This document shows positions 32,883 to 43,274 of a stretch of 64,000 nt of DNA, piece after piece. The position numbers and the translations under genes were made by a program. Within the stretch, counting starts at the first letter, position 1; every line of letters begins with the position of its first letter. Origin of the DNA: an uncultured Eubacteriales bacterium (GTDB lineage: Bacteria > Bacillota > Clostridia > Peptostreptococcales > Anaerovoracaceae); the NCBI GenBank assembly GCA_902775345.1, contig CACYLW010000017.1, forward strand, positions 1-64,000, written 5' to 3'. Below the pieces are notes generated by a model. The model was not told the origin of the DNA and searched no databases. It saw only the letters and a list, made by a program, of their open reading frames with translations.

Positions 32883-34808
32883 ATGATCGATTTTGATCTG
32901 AATAGAATGTTGTTTACACTGACTCCGGGCGAGCACGACGAAGAGACCGTCCGGAGTCGTCTCATGGCACATCCTGAAGTGAAATTCGTTTCATTCACGG
33001 GTGTCGACATGGGAAACCACAGCACCGACGAGAAGATACCTGTTGCGCTGTTCATCGAAGATATGGAAAAGATGCTCGAAAGCGGAGTGCAGACAGACGG
33101 TTCGTCGGTAGCGCTTCCTACGATTGCCGATCTTTCAAACGCAAGAGTCGACATCGTTCCGGACCTTGAGGCAAACTGGTTCGTAGAGTACAACTTCGGC
33201 AACAGGGACTATGAGACCGGACTTCCGACCGGCACTCTGAGGATCCCGTCATACCTTCGTCATAACGGCGATACCATGGTCGGCTCCAGGATCTATCTGA
33301 AGGAGTCGGTCGACAGATTCGTCAGCGGACTCAGGGAAGAGCTTGAGGCACATCCGTATGTGTTTGAGCACATAGGCGGGGTCGAAAGCATGGACCACAT
33401 CGATGAGATCCTGCTGACCAACGCGACCGAGCTGGAATTCTGGGTCAAGACGCCTGACGACAGAGCGGACAGAGATCAGCTCTCGATAGCGCAGGAACTG
33501 AAAGAGCAGTACTGGCAGAGAGTTAACGGACCTGTAGGAGTAGCGATGGAGCAGACTCTCGAACTTCTCGATCACTACGGATTCGGAGTCGAGATGGGTC
33601 ATAAAGAGGTCGGCGGAGTAAAAGCCAAGATGGGCAACTCCGGAAACTTTGACCACATAATGGAACAGCTTGAGATCGACTGGAAGTACTCGACACCGAT
33701 GCAGGCGGCCGACAATGAAGCTCAGATAAAGCATATCATCAGAGACGTTTTCCGCATGAACGGTCTTGAGGTGACATTCCTCGCAAAACCTATCCACGGA
33801 GTTGCAGGATCCGGAGAGCACACGCACTTCGGACTGGCTGCAAGGCTTAAGGACGGCAAGGTGATCAACCTGTTTGAGCCAAAGCAAAGAGAATCGGATT
33901 TCATGAGCCCTATCGGTTACGGAGCCCTCATGGGAATACTCCGCAACTACGAGAAACTGTATCCGATCATCGCGCCGGAGCATGACTCGTTCCAGAGGCT
34001 GAAGCCGGGTTATGAGGCTCCGGTATGTATTGTCACTTCGCTGGGTGTTGATCACAAGACGCCATCACGTAACAGAACGGTACTGATCGGACTCGTAAGA
34101 GATCTGAAGAACCCGCGGTCAACGAGATTCGAGCTGAGATCTCCGAACCCGCACACGAACACCTATCTGGTGATCGGTGCAGGATATCTGACGATGCTTG
34201 ACGGTATCAAGGCGGTGCTTGCTGCCGGCAAGACGCCTCATGAGCTAGAGAAGTCGATCAGCAAGAATTACGGCGAAGAGGATTTCTACCTCGAGAGAGA
34301 CCGTGAGTACAGGGCGGAGCGCAACATATATACAGAGTTCACTCCGGAAGAAAGGGAGAAACTTTTCGGTAGGGCACCTGCAAATGTGTGGGAGAGCTTC
34401 CTGAACTGGGGCGACGGAGTCTTCGATCCGGAGGAGGTAAGCCTTATCACCGGAAATGACGGCACCATGGCCATGATACTCAGATCGTACCGTGAACAGA
34501 TGATCTACAAGTGGACGATGGAGTATCATGACAGGTATATCGGCAACACGATGGATTTTCTCAGGGGCTGCGTAAAGCTGCACGAGGACGAAACCAACGA
34601 TTACGACGTGGTGAACTGGAACAGATGCGCGGAGCTCAAGGCTCTGATCGGCCACGAAGTGAGAGACAGAGCCTCCCTGCTGATGCAGGCGAGGATCGCC
34701 ATTGATGAGAAAAATTACGCCTGCCTCAGCAGGCTCGAGCTGGAGATCGAAGAGAAGCTCGAGGAGCTCCGCGAACTCTACGCGAAATACAAAAGAAATA
34801 TTTTATAA
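32883..34808 (+). CDS. glnA: Glutamine synthetase
   Basis: A 641-residue enzyme, longer than type I (about 450) and shorter than type III (about 700). The active-site signatures are present in divergent form: DGSSV near the N-terminus, GSGEHTHFGL (ATP/glutamate loop), the RFELRSPNPHTNTYLVIGAG segment, and a long extra C-terminal helical region ending in a coiled coil (ELEIEEKLEELRELY). It condenses ammonia and glutamate using ATP in the cytoplasm. It begins 29 bases after the UPF0182 stop and precedes serS by 18 bases, so the genes probably form one transcript. Confidence 0.85.
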   Translation: MIDFDLNRMLFTLTPGEHDEETVRSRLMAHPEVKFVSFTGVDMGNHSTDEKIPVALFIEDMEKMLESGVQTDGSSVALPTIADLSNARVDIVPDLEANWFVEYNFGNRDYETGLPTGTLRIPSYLRHNGDTMVGSRIYLKESVDRFVSGLREELEAHPYVFEHIGGVESMDHIDEILLTNATELEFWVKTPDDRADRDQLSIAQELKEQYWQRVNGPVGVAMEQTLELLDHYGFGVEMGHKEVGGVKAKMGNSGNFDHIMEQLEIDWKYSTPMQAADNEAQIKHIIRDVFRMNGLEVTFLAKPIHGVAGSGEHTHFGLAARLKDGKVINLFEPKQRESDFMSPIGYGALMGILRNYEKLYPIIAPEHDSFQRLKPGYEAPVCIVTSLGVDHKTPSRNRTVLIGLVRDLKNPRSTRFELRSPNPHTNTYLVIGAGYLTMLDGIKAVLAAGKTPHELEKSISKNYGEEDFYLERDREYRAERNIYTEFTPEEREKLFGRAPANVWESFLNWGDGVFDPEEVSLITGNDGTMAMILRSYREQMIYKWTMEYHDRYIGNTMDFLRGCVKLHEDETNDYDVVNWNRCAELKALIGHEVRDRASLLMQARIAIDEKNYACLSRLELEIEEKLEELRELYAKYKRNIL

Positions 34809-36101
<1,293 letters not shown>

Positions 36102-36149
36102 CGGCAAATCGCGTTCGGGTAATCTACGCATCACACTTATAACAAAATC

Positions 36150-36208
36150 AGAGACCATTCTCATTTGCACACTTGCTGATAGTAAGCATGTAAATGAGAG
36201 TGGTCTCT
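36150..36208. terminator. Bidirectional terminator
   Basis: AGAGACCA and TGGTCTCT enclose further pairing (TCTCATTT with AAATGAGA and CTT with AAG), making an unusually long stem of over 20 pairs. It separates serS from the convergent decarboxylase gene and is followed by TTTTA. Confidence 0.8.
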
Positions 36209-36257
36209 TTTATGTTCGCGGCACTCTATGCGCGATTTTCTATCCGCGGCGATTTAC

Positions 36258-37769
36258 TTAATAGCCAGTTCCGACCTTTATTTGTCCTTCGTCGTCTACT
36301 CCCGTGACGGCTTCTCCGGCTTCAAGTATTGCTGAAATATGACTGATCACTTCCATCGAGAGGATCTCGCCGGGGCAGGCGATAGGAGTTCCCGGCGGAT
36401 ATGTGACTATAGGGTCGTAGAGCACTCTGCCGACTGCCTCATAAAGGGGTACGTACTCGCCTTCGACAGGAACGTTTGCGTATTCAAGTACTATGTCTTC
36501 GAAAGAGCGTGGAGTGCGGTCGATGTGCGTACCGATGGCGTAGCCGGAGGCGATATCTTCCAGTGCATCGAGCAGGCGCTCGTAGTCGCTTCTGGTGTTG
36601 CCGGCGCCGGTCATGAGGAGCACGTATTCGCCATGCACCATTTCAGAGATGATGCCTCTGTATCTCAGCTCCTTATCCAGACGCTCGCCGGAAAGGCCAA
36701 GCTCTGACATGCTGAGGTTGATCTTGGTTGGATCAGGCCCTTCTCTGTATCTGTACAGCGCAAAGACATCCTCGTCCTGCGCGCCGGATCCTTTGATCCC
36801 GCTGCCTTTGACCAGTGTCAGCCCGCCTATGCGGGAAGCGCCTTTGTAAAATCCGCGGAGATCTTCCTTCCAGGCGGTTACGATCTCATGCCATTTTCTT
36901 CGCATGATCTTTTCATTTATATCAAGACTTGCCATCAGAAGATAGGAAGGACTCGTTGTCTGCACCATGCGAAGAGCTTCGCTGACGGCGTCAATATCTA
37001 CGGAATCACCGCATACATTGAGTATTCCGCTGCCCGTAAAACTGAGCAGTGTTTTGTGTGTGCTGTTTACAACTATGTCAGCTCCGAGAGATTCGGCAGC
37101 GTGTTTCGGATGCGGCACATACAGGCCGTCCTCTCTGGCGCGCGCAGCGTCATAATCGAAGAACTTCAGGTGGGCTCCGTGCGCCTGGTCTACTATGAGA
37201 AGCATGCCGTGATCATGCGCCACATCTGCCAGCAGGGAGATGTCGCTTAGCATGCCGCAGTAGTTCGGGCTGGTGATAAGTACTGCGGAAGCATCCGGAT
37301 TCGCTTCGCAGGCATCCTCGAGTACGTAAGGGGAGATCTCAGCCGCGATATTATAATCGGGATCAGTCTCCGGACGTATGTATACAGGGTTGATGCCACC
37401 GAGTCTGAGCGCGCTGAATGCTGCGTGATGGGAGTTGCGTCCGAGGATAAGCTTGCCGCCGACCGGAACACTTGAAAGTATTGCGGCTATCAGTCCCGCG
37501 CTGGAGCCGTTTACCAGCAGCTCCGTATGGCGTGCGCCATACAGCTCTGCGTAGTTATCCATGACATTACGCAGAGCACCGCGCGGGCTGAACAGTGAAT
37601 CCGCACCAGGTATCTCAGTAATATCATAAGCGGCGGCGTTTCTGAGAAGCTGCCCGTAGCCCGCTTCGTCATAAAGCGCGCTGCGGCCTTTATGCCCCGG
37701 CATGTGGAAAGACACATTGCCTGCCTCCGCATTCTTATTCAGAAAATCCGCTATAGTATAGTCTTTCAT
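36258..37769 (-). CDS. Orn/Lys/Arg decarboxylase family PLP enzyme
   Basis: A 503-residue fold-type I PLP enzyme. The N-terminus has FHMPGHKGR and ELYGARHTELLVNGSSAG, the cofactor Asp is D194 (VDQAHGAH) and the Schiff-base Lys is K239 (NSTHKTLLSF). The C-terminal part has the small decarboxylase domain (PPGTPIACPGEIL). It belongs to the short, YaaO/SpeA-like group that decarboxylates arginine, lysine or ornithine. The substrate cannot be fixed from sequence. It is a single gene with terminators on both sides. Confidence 0.88.
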   Translation of the reverse strand: MKDYTIADFLNKNAEAGNVSFHMPGHKGRSALYDEAGYGQLLRNAAAYDITEIPGADSLFSPRGALRNVMDNYAELYGARHTELLVNGSSAGLIAAILSSVPVGGKLILGRNSHHAAFSALRLGGINPVYIRPETDPDYNIAAEISPYVLEDACEANPDASAVLITSPNYCGMLSDISLLADVAHDHGMLLIVDQAHGAHLKFFDYDAARAREDGLYVPHPKHAAESLGADIVVNSTHKTLLSFTGSGILNVCGDSVDIDAVSEALRMVQTTSPSYLLMASLDINEKIMRRKWHEIVTAWKEDLRGFYKGASRIGGLTLVKGSGIKGSGAQDEDVFALYRYREGPDPTKINLSMSELGLSGERLDKELRYRGIISEMVHGEYVLLMTGAGNTRSDYERLLDALEDIASGYAIGTHIDRTPRSFEDIVLEYANVPVEGEYVPLYEAVGRVLYDPIVTYPPGTPIACPGEILSMEVISHISAILEAGEAVTGVDDEGQIKVGTGY

Positions 37770-38099
37770 AATGGTGTCAGCCTGTTTTCGATAGACGTTA
37801 CATTTGGGTAATTATATCACGCCGGGCGGCAATATTAATATCCACTATAGGAGAGACGTGGGCCCTGTGACCACAGACGATATGTTAACCCGTCTTGCAC
37901 TTCAAAATGAACAGTCTTGTATCGTTATGTTTTTGGCAATTCTGTCTTTTCGCATTTTTTGGTATATAATAGTAAGGCTGAAAACAGCGCTATTGTTTTG
38001 TTGCGCCTAAGAACAGCACAGATCGTTAAATAGCGCTGAAAAACGCATTAAGCACTAGTTACCGTAGAAAGATATTATGTGAAAGGAGTTTCTAAAGGG
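37770..38099. other. Intergenic region upstream of the rnf operon
   Basis: About 330 bases between the divergent decarboxylase and rnfC genes. TATAAT at 37965-37970 is preceded by a TGG, an extended minus-10-like context, but no good minus-35 is visible. A 68-codon open frame inside shows no protein character. The rnfC leader is about 130 bases. Confidence 0.5.
37965..37970 (+). promoter_or_regulatory. Possible minus-10 element for rnf
   Basis: A perfect TATAAT in an AT-rich stretch 130 bases before rnfC. The minus-35 region is not convincing, so the assignment is tentative. Confidence 0.35.
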
Positions 38100-39410
38100 A
38101 TGAGCCAAAGGAAACATTTGCCAAGCATCCATGTTCCGCATCACAAAAACACGGCCGCATGCGAGACCGTGACGATGCCGATACCGGATGAAGTAAGCAT
38201 AAGCATGTCCCAGAACATCGGCGCTCCTTGTCAGCCTCTCGTAGAGAAGGGTGATTATGTGAAGGTAGGACAGAGGATCGGAGACGTACAGGCCTTTGTC
38301 AGCGCACCTATCTTCTCGAGCGTCAGCGGAACAGTCAAGTCAATTGACAAGGTCCGTGGTTCAATGGGCGGCTTTGAAACTCACATAGTCATCGAGCCGG
38401 ACAAGAAGCAGGAGGTCAGCGAAGAAGTACAGATACCTGTCATCAACAGCTTTGAGGATTTCATCAAAGCTGCCAGAGACAGCGGTATGGTAGGTCTGGG
38501 AGGAGCGTCCTTCCCGACTCACGTAAAGCTGAATCCTAAGAACCTCGATGAGTGTGAGTATCTGGTGGTCAACGCAGCAGAGTGCGAGCCGTTTATCACC
38601 ACAGATAACAGAGAGATGGTCGAGAACGGTCAGGACGTTCTCGACGGCATGAAGCTGATCATGCAGTGGCTGAATCTCAAGAAGGGATTCATCGGCGTCG
38701 AGACAAACAAGCCTGATGCTATCGCCAACCTCAAGAGACTGATCGAACTTAACGAGATCGACGACATCGAGATCGTACCGCTTCCGTCCAGCTATCCGAA
38801 GGGAGCTGAGCGTGTGCTCGTTTACGAGGTCACAGGCAAGACGATGAACGCGGGCGTACTCCCTGCACAGCTCGGAGTCATTCTCGACAACGTTTCGACT
38901 ATCGGCGTTATGGCTGAGTACTTCAAGACGGGCATGCCTATCGTAAGAAGAAGAGTCACGGTCGATGGCGATGCTGTTACAGAGCCAAAGAACGTGTATG
39001 TTCCTATCGGCACAAGGATCGCAGACATAGTTGAGTTCTGCGGCGGATACAAGAAGGATCCTCGCAAGATCATCATGGGCGGACCTATGATGGGAAGAGC
39101 TACAAAGTCTGACGAATCCCCGACGATGAAGAATACATCGGCTGTTCTTTGCTTCAGCCAGGAGATGGCAGAGGTCAAGGAAGAGACTGCTTGTCTCAAC
39201 TGCCAGCGCTGCCACACAGCCTGCCCGTTCGGCCTTATGCCTAGCATCTTCGCTGATGCATACGAGGCAAAGGATGTGGACAAGCTCAACAGGTTCAACG
39301 TTATGCAGTGCATGGAGTGCGGCAGCTGCTCGTACACATGCCCGGCAAGACGCCCGCTTGCTCTTACTAACAAGCTGGCGAAAATGATGGTAAAGGAGGC
39401 ATCGAAGTAA
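38100..39410 (+). CDS. rnfC: Rnf electron transport complex subunit C
   Basis: A 436-residue subunit. The N-terminal part has the SLBB-like fold (GAPCQPLVEKGDYVKVGQ), followed by the flavin/NADH-binding GLGGASFPTHVKL loop (residues about 136-150) and two 4Fe-4S motifs (CLNCQRCHTACP and CMECGSCSYTCP). RnfC is the NADH-oxidoreductase module of the membrane complex that couples ferredoxin oxidation to NAD+ reduction and ion export. The ATG at 38100 fits the GAAAGGAG site, and the in-frame GTG at 38079 overlaps it. It is the first gene of the operon. Confidence 0.95.
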   Translation: MSQRKHLPSIHVPHHKNTAACETVTMPIPDEVSISMSQNIGAPCQPLVEKGDYVKVGQRIGDVQAFVSAPIFSSVSGTVKSIDKVRGSMGGFETHIVIEPDKKQEVSEEVQIPVINSFEDFIKAARDSGMVGLGGASFPTHVKLNPKNLDECEYLVVNAAECEPFITTDNREMVENGQDVLDGMKLIMQWLNLKKGFIGVETNKPDAIANLKRLIELNEIDDIEIVPLPSSYPKGAERVLVYEVTGKTMNAGVLPAQLGVILDNVSTIGVMAEYFKTGMPIVRRRVTVDGDAVTEPKNVYVPIGTRIADIVEFCGGYKKDPRKIIMGGPMMGRATKSDESPTMKNTSAVLCFSQEMAEVKEETACLNCQRCHTACPFGLMPSIFADAYEAKDVDKLNRFNVMQCMECGSCSYTCPARRPLALTNKLAKMMVKEASK

Positions 39411-39411
39411 T

Positions 39412-40383
39412 ATGGCTAATAAGTTTCATACTAATTTGATCGTATCCTCCTCGCCGCATATCGTGACCGAATCGGATACAACAAGGCTGATGGGATCGGT
39501 GCTTCTCGCACTCGCTCCTGCATGGATCGCCAGCATCTACATCTTCGGGTTCAGAGCCCTGCTGCTGTCGGTCGTATGCGTAGCGGCCAGCGTACTCTTC
39601 GAGTACATTTTCAATGCTATAGTTCATAAAAAACAGACGGTTGGAGATCTTTCCGCTGCTCTTACGGGACTGCTGATCGCGTTCAACGTACCGGCAAACT
39701 TCCCGCTCTGGCAGGCCATCATCGGATGCCTCTTTGCTATCGTAGTAGTCAAGGGACTCTTCGGCGGTATCGGAAAGAACTTCTCGAACCCTGCTATCAC
39801 AGCACGTATTTTCCTGTTTATCTCGTTCTCGGCCAATATGTCGACATGGCCTCTGACGAGACTCGCAGAATCCACAGACGCAGTTACAGGGCCTACACCT
39901 CTTGCTCTTTATGCTGAGGGAAGCACTGAACAGATCCCTGATCTTCTGCACCTGTTCCTCGGATTCCATGGCGGTTCGACCGGAGAAGTCTGTGCACTTG
40001 CACTGCTGATCGGCGGAATCTATCTGATCGCCCGCAAGGTCATCAGCCCGATCATCCCATGTGCTTTCATCGGCACGGTGTTCGTATTCGGACTGATCGC
40101 AACAGGAAGCCCATACTGGGCACTCTTCCACGTGCTTTCAGGCGGCGTCATGCTCGGAGCTTTCTTCATGGCTACCGATTATGTCACATCGCCTAAGCTG
40201 CCGCTTGGCCAGCTTCTGTTCGGCATCGGCTGCGGAATCATCACCATGAGCATCAGGCTCTTCGGATCTTATCCTGAAGGCGTATCCTTCTCGATCCTGC
40301 TGATGAACATCTGCACACCGCTGCTCAACAACCTGTCCTACAAGTTCTACCTGAAGGAGGGAGGTGCTAAGAATGGAAAATAA
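39412..40383 (+). CDS. rnfD: Rnf electron transport complex subunit D
   Basis: A 323-residue membrane subunit with about nine helices. It carries a covalent FMN: the GGSTGEVCAL motif holds the Thr used for flavin attachment. It transfers electrons across the membrane with RnfG and forms part of the ion path. AAAGGAGG upstream, 1 base after the rnfC stop, indicates coupled translation. Its end overlaps rnfG by 11 bases. Confidence 0.95.
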   Translation: MANKFHTNLIVSSSPHIVTESDTTRLMGSVLLALAPAWIASIYIFGFRALLLSVVCVAASVLFEYIFNAIVHKKQTVGDLSAALTGLLIAFNVPANFPLWQAIIGCLFAIVVVKGLFGGIGKNFSNPAITARIFLFISFSANMSTWPLTRLAESTDAVTGPTPLALYAEGSTEQIPDLLHLFLGFHGGSTGEVCALALLIGGIYLIARKVISPIIPCAFIGTVFVFGLIATGSPYWALFHVLSGGVMLGAFFMATDYVTSPKLPLGQLLFGIGCGIITMSIRLFGSYPEGVSFSILLMNICTPLLNNLSYKFYLKEGGAKNGK

Positions 40384-40948
40384 AAACAGCGCATTCAAGG
40401 AATTCATCTCGCCTATCCTCGTGCTTGTAGTGATATGCTTCGTGACTACATTCCTGCTGGCATTCACATACGGAGTAACAGCACCTATCATCGCTGAGAA
40501 TACAGCCAAGGCTGCCAGCGAGGCGCGTATGGAGCTCCTGCCTGACGCAGACAACTTCAGCCCTTCGGATGCAAATCCTTACATCCTCGAAGATGGCAAG
40601 GTATACGTTGAGGACTGCTATGTTGCTGACAACAAGGCGGGCATGGTAATCACAGTAAAGACCAACTCCTACGGCGGAATGCTCACAGCCATGGTCGGCA
40701 TCGACAAGGATGGAGCCGTCACCGGAGTAAAGGTCACAGATCATGCAGACACACCGGGCGTAGGTACAAAGGCTCAGGATGCCGGACATCTTTCGCAGTA
40801 CGTCGGACTCACCGAGCTTACGAGCGACCAGGTCAAGAACGACACATCCGTTCAGCACGTGACCGGAGCTTCCGTATCCTCAGGAGCTATCCACAAAGCT
40901 GTATACTGCGCACTTGCTCAGTTTGATGCTATGGGAGGTGTTAAGTAA
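40373..40948 (+). CDS. rnfG: Rnf electron transport complex subunit G
   Basis: A 191-residue protein with one N-terminal membrane anchor (ILVLVVICFVTTFLLAFTYGV) and an extracytoplasmic FMN-binding domain. The flavin-attachment motif reads TGASVSS, with Ser167 where many relatives have Thr, and both residues can take the phosphodiester-linked FMN. The ATG at 40373 follows GGGAGGTGC. Its stop overlaps the rnfE start by one base. Confidence 0.93.
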   Translation: MENKNSAFKEFISPILVLVVICFVTTFLLAFTYGVTAPIIAENTAKAASEARMELLPDADNFSPSDANPYILEDGKVYVEDCYVADNKAGMVITVKTNSYGGMLTAMVGIDKDGAVTGVKVTDHADTPGVGTKAQDAGHLSQYVGLTELTSDQVKNDTSVQHVTGASVSSGAIHKAVYCALAQFDAMGGVK

Positions 40949-41649
40949 TGGAAAAGAAAAGTAAGCTCTCGATACTGACCAACGGTATCATCAAGGAGAA
41001 CCCTACACTGGTGCTCCTGCTCGGAACTTGCCCGTTCCTCGCTACATCTTCATCGCTGATCAACGCGCTCGGAATGGGACTTTCGGCAACAGCCGTACTC
41101 ATTTGTTCCAACATCGTAATTTCACTGCTGCGTAAGGTCATCCCTGACAAAGTCAGGATCCCTTGCTATATCGTAGTAATCGCCGGTTTCGTAACACTGG
41201 TGCAGTTCGTGCTCCAGGCTTACGCTCCGGAAATCAATAAGGCTCTGGGAGTATTCATCCCTCTGATCGTAGTAAACTGCATCATCCTCGGCCGTGCTGA
41301 GGCATTTGCGAACAAGAACACCGTTGTTGATTCCGCTCTCGACGGAATCGGCATGGGAATCGGATTCACACTTGCGCTCGCAGCCATGGGAGCTATCAGA
41401 GAACTTCTGGGAACCGGCTGCCTTCTGGGCTTCACGATCATCCCGAACTTCTCGATCGGCTTCTTCAACCTGCCGCCGGGCGGATTCTTCGTATTCGGAG
41501 TTCTGATCGCGATCATGCAGGCAGCTACAAAGGGCAAGGCTCTCAAGGCCAAGAGCTTCAGCTGCGGACTGTGCCCGATGTACAATTCGTGCAACACCGC
41601 TGAGGCCAATGAGGAAGTTGCAGCTGCTAAGGCTGCCAAGGCAGTATAG
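40948..41649 (+). CDS. rnfE: Rnf electron transport complex subunit E
   Basis: A 233-residue membrane subunit with six helices and the RnfA/E family Cys motif (GTCPFLATSSSLINALGMG) that coordinates the shared membrane Fe-S cluster with RnfA. NCIILGRAEAFA is the second hallmark. The C-terminal tail carries extra Cys residues (FSCGLCPMYNSC), which is less usual. It starts in the TAATG overlap with rnfG. Confidence 0.94.
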   Translation: MEKKSKLSILTNGIIKENPTLVLLLGTCPFLATSSSLINALGMGLSATAVLICSNIVISLLRKVIPDKVRIPCYIVVIAGFVTLVQFVLQAYAPEINKALGVFIPLIVVNCIILGRAEAFANKNTVVDSALDGIGMGIGFTLALAAMGAIRELLGTGCLLGFTIIPNFSIGFFNLPPGGFFVFGVLIAIMQAATKGKALKAKSFSCGLCPMYNSCNTAEANEEVAAAKAAKAV

Positions 41650-41663
41650 AAAGGAGGACAGAC

Positions 41664-42248
41664 ATGATAGTGAATCTTATAGTAATCTTCATGGGGATAG
41701 TCCTCGTTAATAACTTCGTACTGTCTCAGTTCCTGGGAATATGCTCATTCCTCGGAGTATCGAACAAGATGAGCTCATCTGTAGGTATGGGCGGCGCGGT
41801 AGTCTTCGTAATGGTTATCGCCGAACTCGTAACCTGGCCGGTAATGCAGCTCCTCAATAAATTCGAGATCGGATATCTGCAGACTGTAGTATTCATTCTC
41901 GTAATCGCCGCACTTGTACAGTTCGTTGAGATGTTCATGAAGAAGTACCTTCCGGCTCTCCAGAAGGCCCTCGGTATCTTCCTTCCGCTGATCACAACAA
42001 ACTGCGCTATCCTCGGTGCGACAATCAATGCTATTAGTTATGGTTATTCCTACATTGAGTCCGTAGTGTATGCTTTCGGAGCGGGAGTCGGCTACATGGT
42101 AGCCATGGTCCTCTTCGCAGGTATCCGTGAGGAGAAGCTCAACAACATGGATGCCATCCCGACACCTTTCAAGGGCGTTGGAATCATCCTCGTTGCGGCT
42201 TCCATCATGGCACTTTCGTTCATGGGCTTCACCGGGATGTTCCAGTAA
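41664..42248 (+). CDS. rnfA: Rnf electron transport complex subunit A
   Basis: A 194-residue membrane subunit with six helices, homologous to RnfE and inserted in opposite topology. QFLGICSFLGVSNKM and TTNCAILGATINAIS carry the conserved Cys residues that hold the intramembrane Fe-S cluster. AAAGGAGG precedes the ATG, 14 bases after rnfE. Confidence 0.95.
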   Translation: MIVNLIVIFMGIVLVNNFVLSQFLGICSFLGVSNKMSSSVGMGGAVVFVMVIAELVTWPVMQLLNKFEIGYLQTVVFILVIAALVQFVEMFMKKYLPALQKALGIFLPLITTNCAILGATINAISYGYSYIESVVYAFGAGVGYMVAMVLFAGIREEKLNNMDAIPTPFKGVGIILVAASIMALSFMGFTGMFQ

Positions 42249-42260
42249 GGAGGTAGAAAG

Positions 42261-43157
42261 ATGAGTGGAGTAATGACACCTGTACTGCTGGTTGCAGTCA
42301 TCGGTCTCGTCTGTGCCGGACTTCTGGTATTCGCATCCAAGGTATTCCATGTTGCGGTAGACGAGAGAGTAACTCAGGTCAGAGAGGTGCTGCCTGGCGC
42401 TAACTGCGGCGGCTGCGGATTCGCAGGCTGCGACGACTATGCGGCAAACCTCGTTGCTGACGAAGCGCTGCCTTGCACAAAGTGCTCCCCGGGCGGAGCT
42501 GCTGTTGCGGCACAGATCGCCGAGATCCTCGGAAGATCGGCCGGAGCAACAGAGCCTCAGGTAGCACAGGTAATGTGCAACGGCACATGCGAAGCATCCC
42601 GTACAGTTCTCGAATGGCAGGGCATGCAGTCCTGCAAGGGAGCAAAGGGATGGTTCACATCACCGAACGCATGCATGTTCGGTTGTATCGGACTTGGCGA
42701 TTGCATGGATGCATGCCAGTTTGACGCCATTGGTGTTGTCGACGGTGTTGCAAAGGTCAACAGAGAAAACTGCGTGGCTTGCGGCGCGTGCGTAGGCGTT
42801 TGCCCGCAGAAGATCATCAAGCTCGTACCTAAGAAGAACCAGGTACACGTTCTGTGCTCATCCACAGACAAGGGCGCTGTTGCCCGCAAGAACTGCGACA
42901 ACGCCTGCATCGGATGCATGAAGTGCACCACAGTCTGCAACTTCGACGCCATCCATGTAGAGGACTTCCTCGCAAGGATAGATGCCGACAAGTGCAAGAG
43001 CTGCGGGCTTTGTGCAGCGATCTGCCCGACAGGTGCTCTGAACAGCTTCAAGAAGCTGCCTAAGAAAGAGCAGGCTGAGAAGGTCGCGGCTGCAAAGAAG
43101 GCCAAGGCTGCTGCCGCAAAGGAAGCAGAGAAGGCAAAGGCTGCAGCACAGGCATAA
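42261..43157 (+). CDS. rnfB: Rnf electron transport complex subunit B
   Basis: A 298-residue Fe-S subunit. A single N-terminal membrane anchor (residues about 6-28) is followed by the GANCGGCGFAGCDDYA cluster and further 4Fe-4S motifs (NCVACGACVGVCP, CIGCMKCTTVCN, CKSCGLCAAICP). It accepts electrons from ferredoxin. The last 35 residues are a Lys/Ala/Glu-only helix (KKAKAAAAKEAEKAKAAA), a tail found in several clostridial RnfB proteins. It is the last gene of the operon. Confidence 0.95.
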   Translation: MSGVMTPVLLVAVIGLVCAGLLVFASKVFHVAVDERVTQVREVLPGANCGGCGFAGCDDYAANLVADEALPCTKCSPGGAAVAAQIAEILGRSAGATEPQVAQVMCNGTCEASRTVLEWQGMQSCKGAKGWFTSPNACMFGCIGLGDCMDACQFDAIGVVDGVAKVNRENCVACGACVGVCPQKIIKLVPKKNQVHVLCSSTDKGAVARKNCDNACIGCMKCTTVCNFDAIHVEDFLARIDADKCKSCGLCAAICPTGALNSFKKLPKKEQAEKVAAAKKAKAAAAKEAEKAKAAAQA

Positions 43158-43171
43158 TGCAGAAAAGGCAG

Positions 43172-43203
43172 AAAAACCTCGATCTCCGGATCGAGGTTTT
43201 TTT
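43172..43203 (+). terminator. Terminator of the rnf operon
   Basis: ACCTCGATC-TCCG-GATCGAGGT flanked by A and T runs, a textbook Rho-independent terminator 15 bases after rnfB. Confidence 0.95.
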
Positions 43204-43274
43204 GCATCCTGTAGTATAATAAAAAAGGATTGGGACCGGTGATCATCATTTAAGAAAGCATGAGGGATAACAAT

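Noticed and set aside
37804-38010. A 68-codon plus-strand frame before rnfC
   Set aside because: No ribosome site, it runs through the probable minus-10 element, and its composition is not protein-like.
38361-39215. Minus-strand frame opposite rnfC
   Set aside because: rnfC has clear Fe-S motifs on the plus strand; the opposite frame is rich in rare residue combinations.
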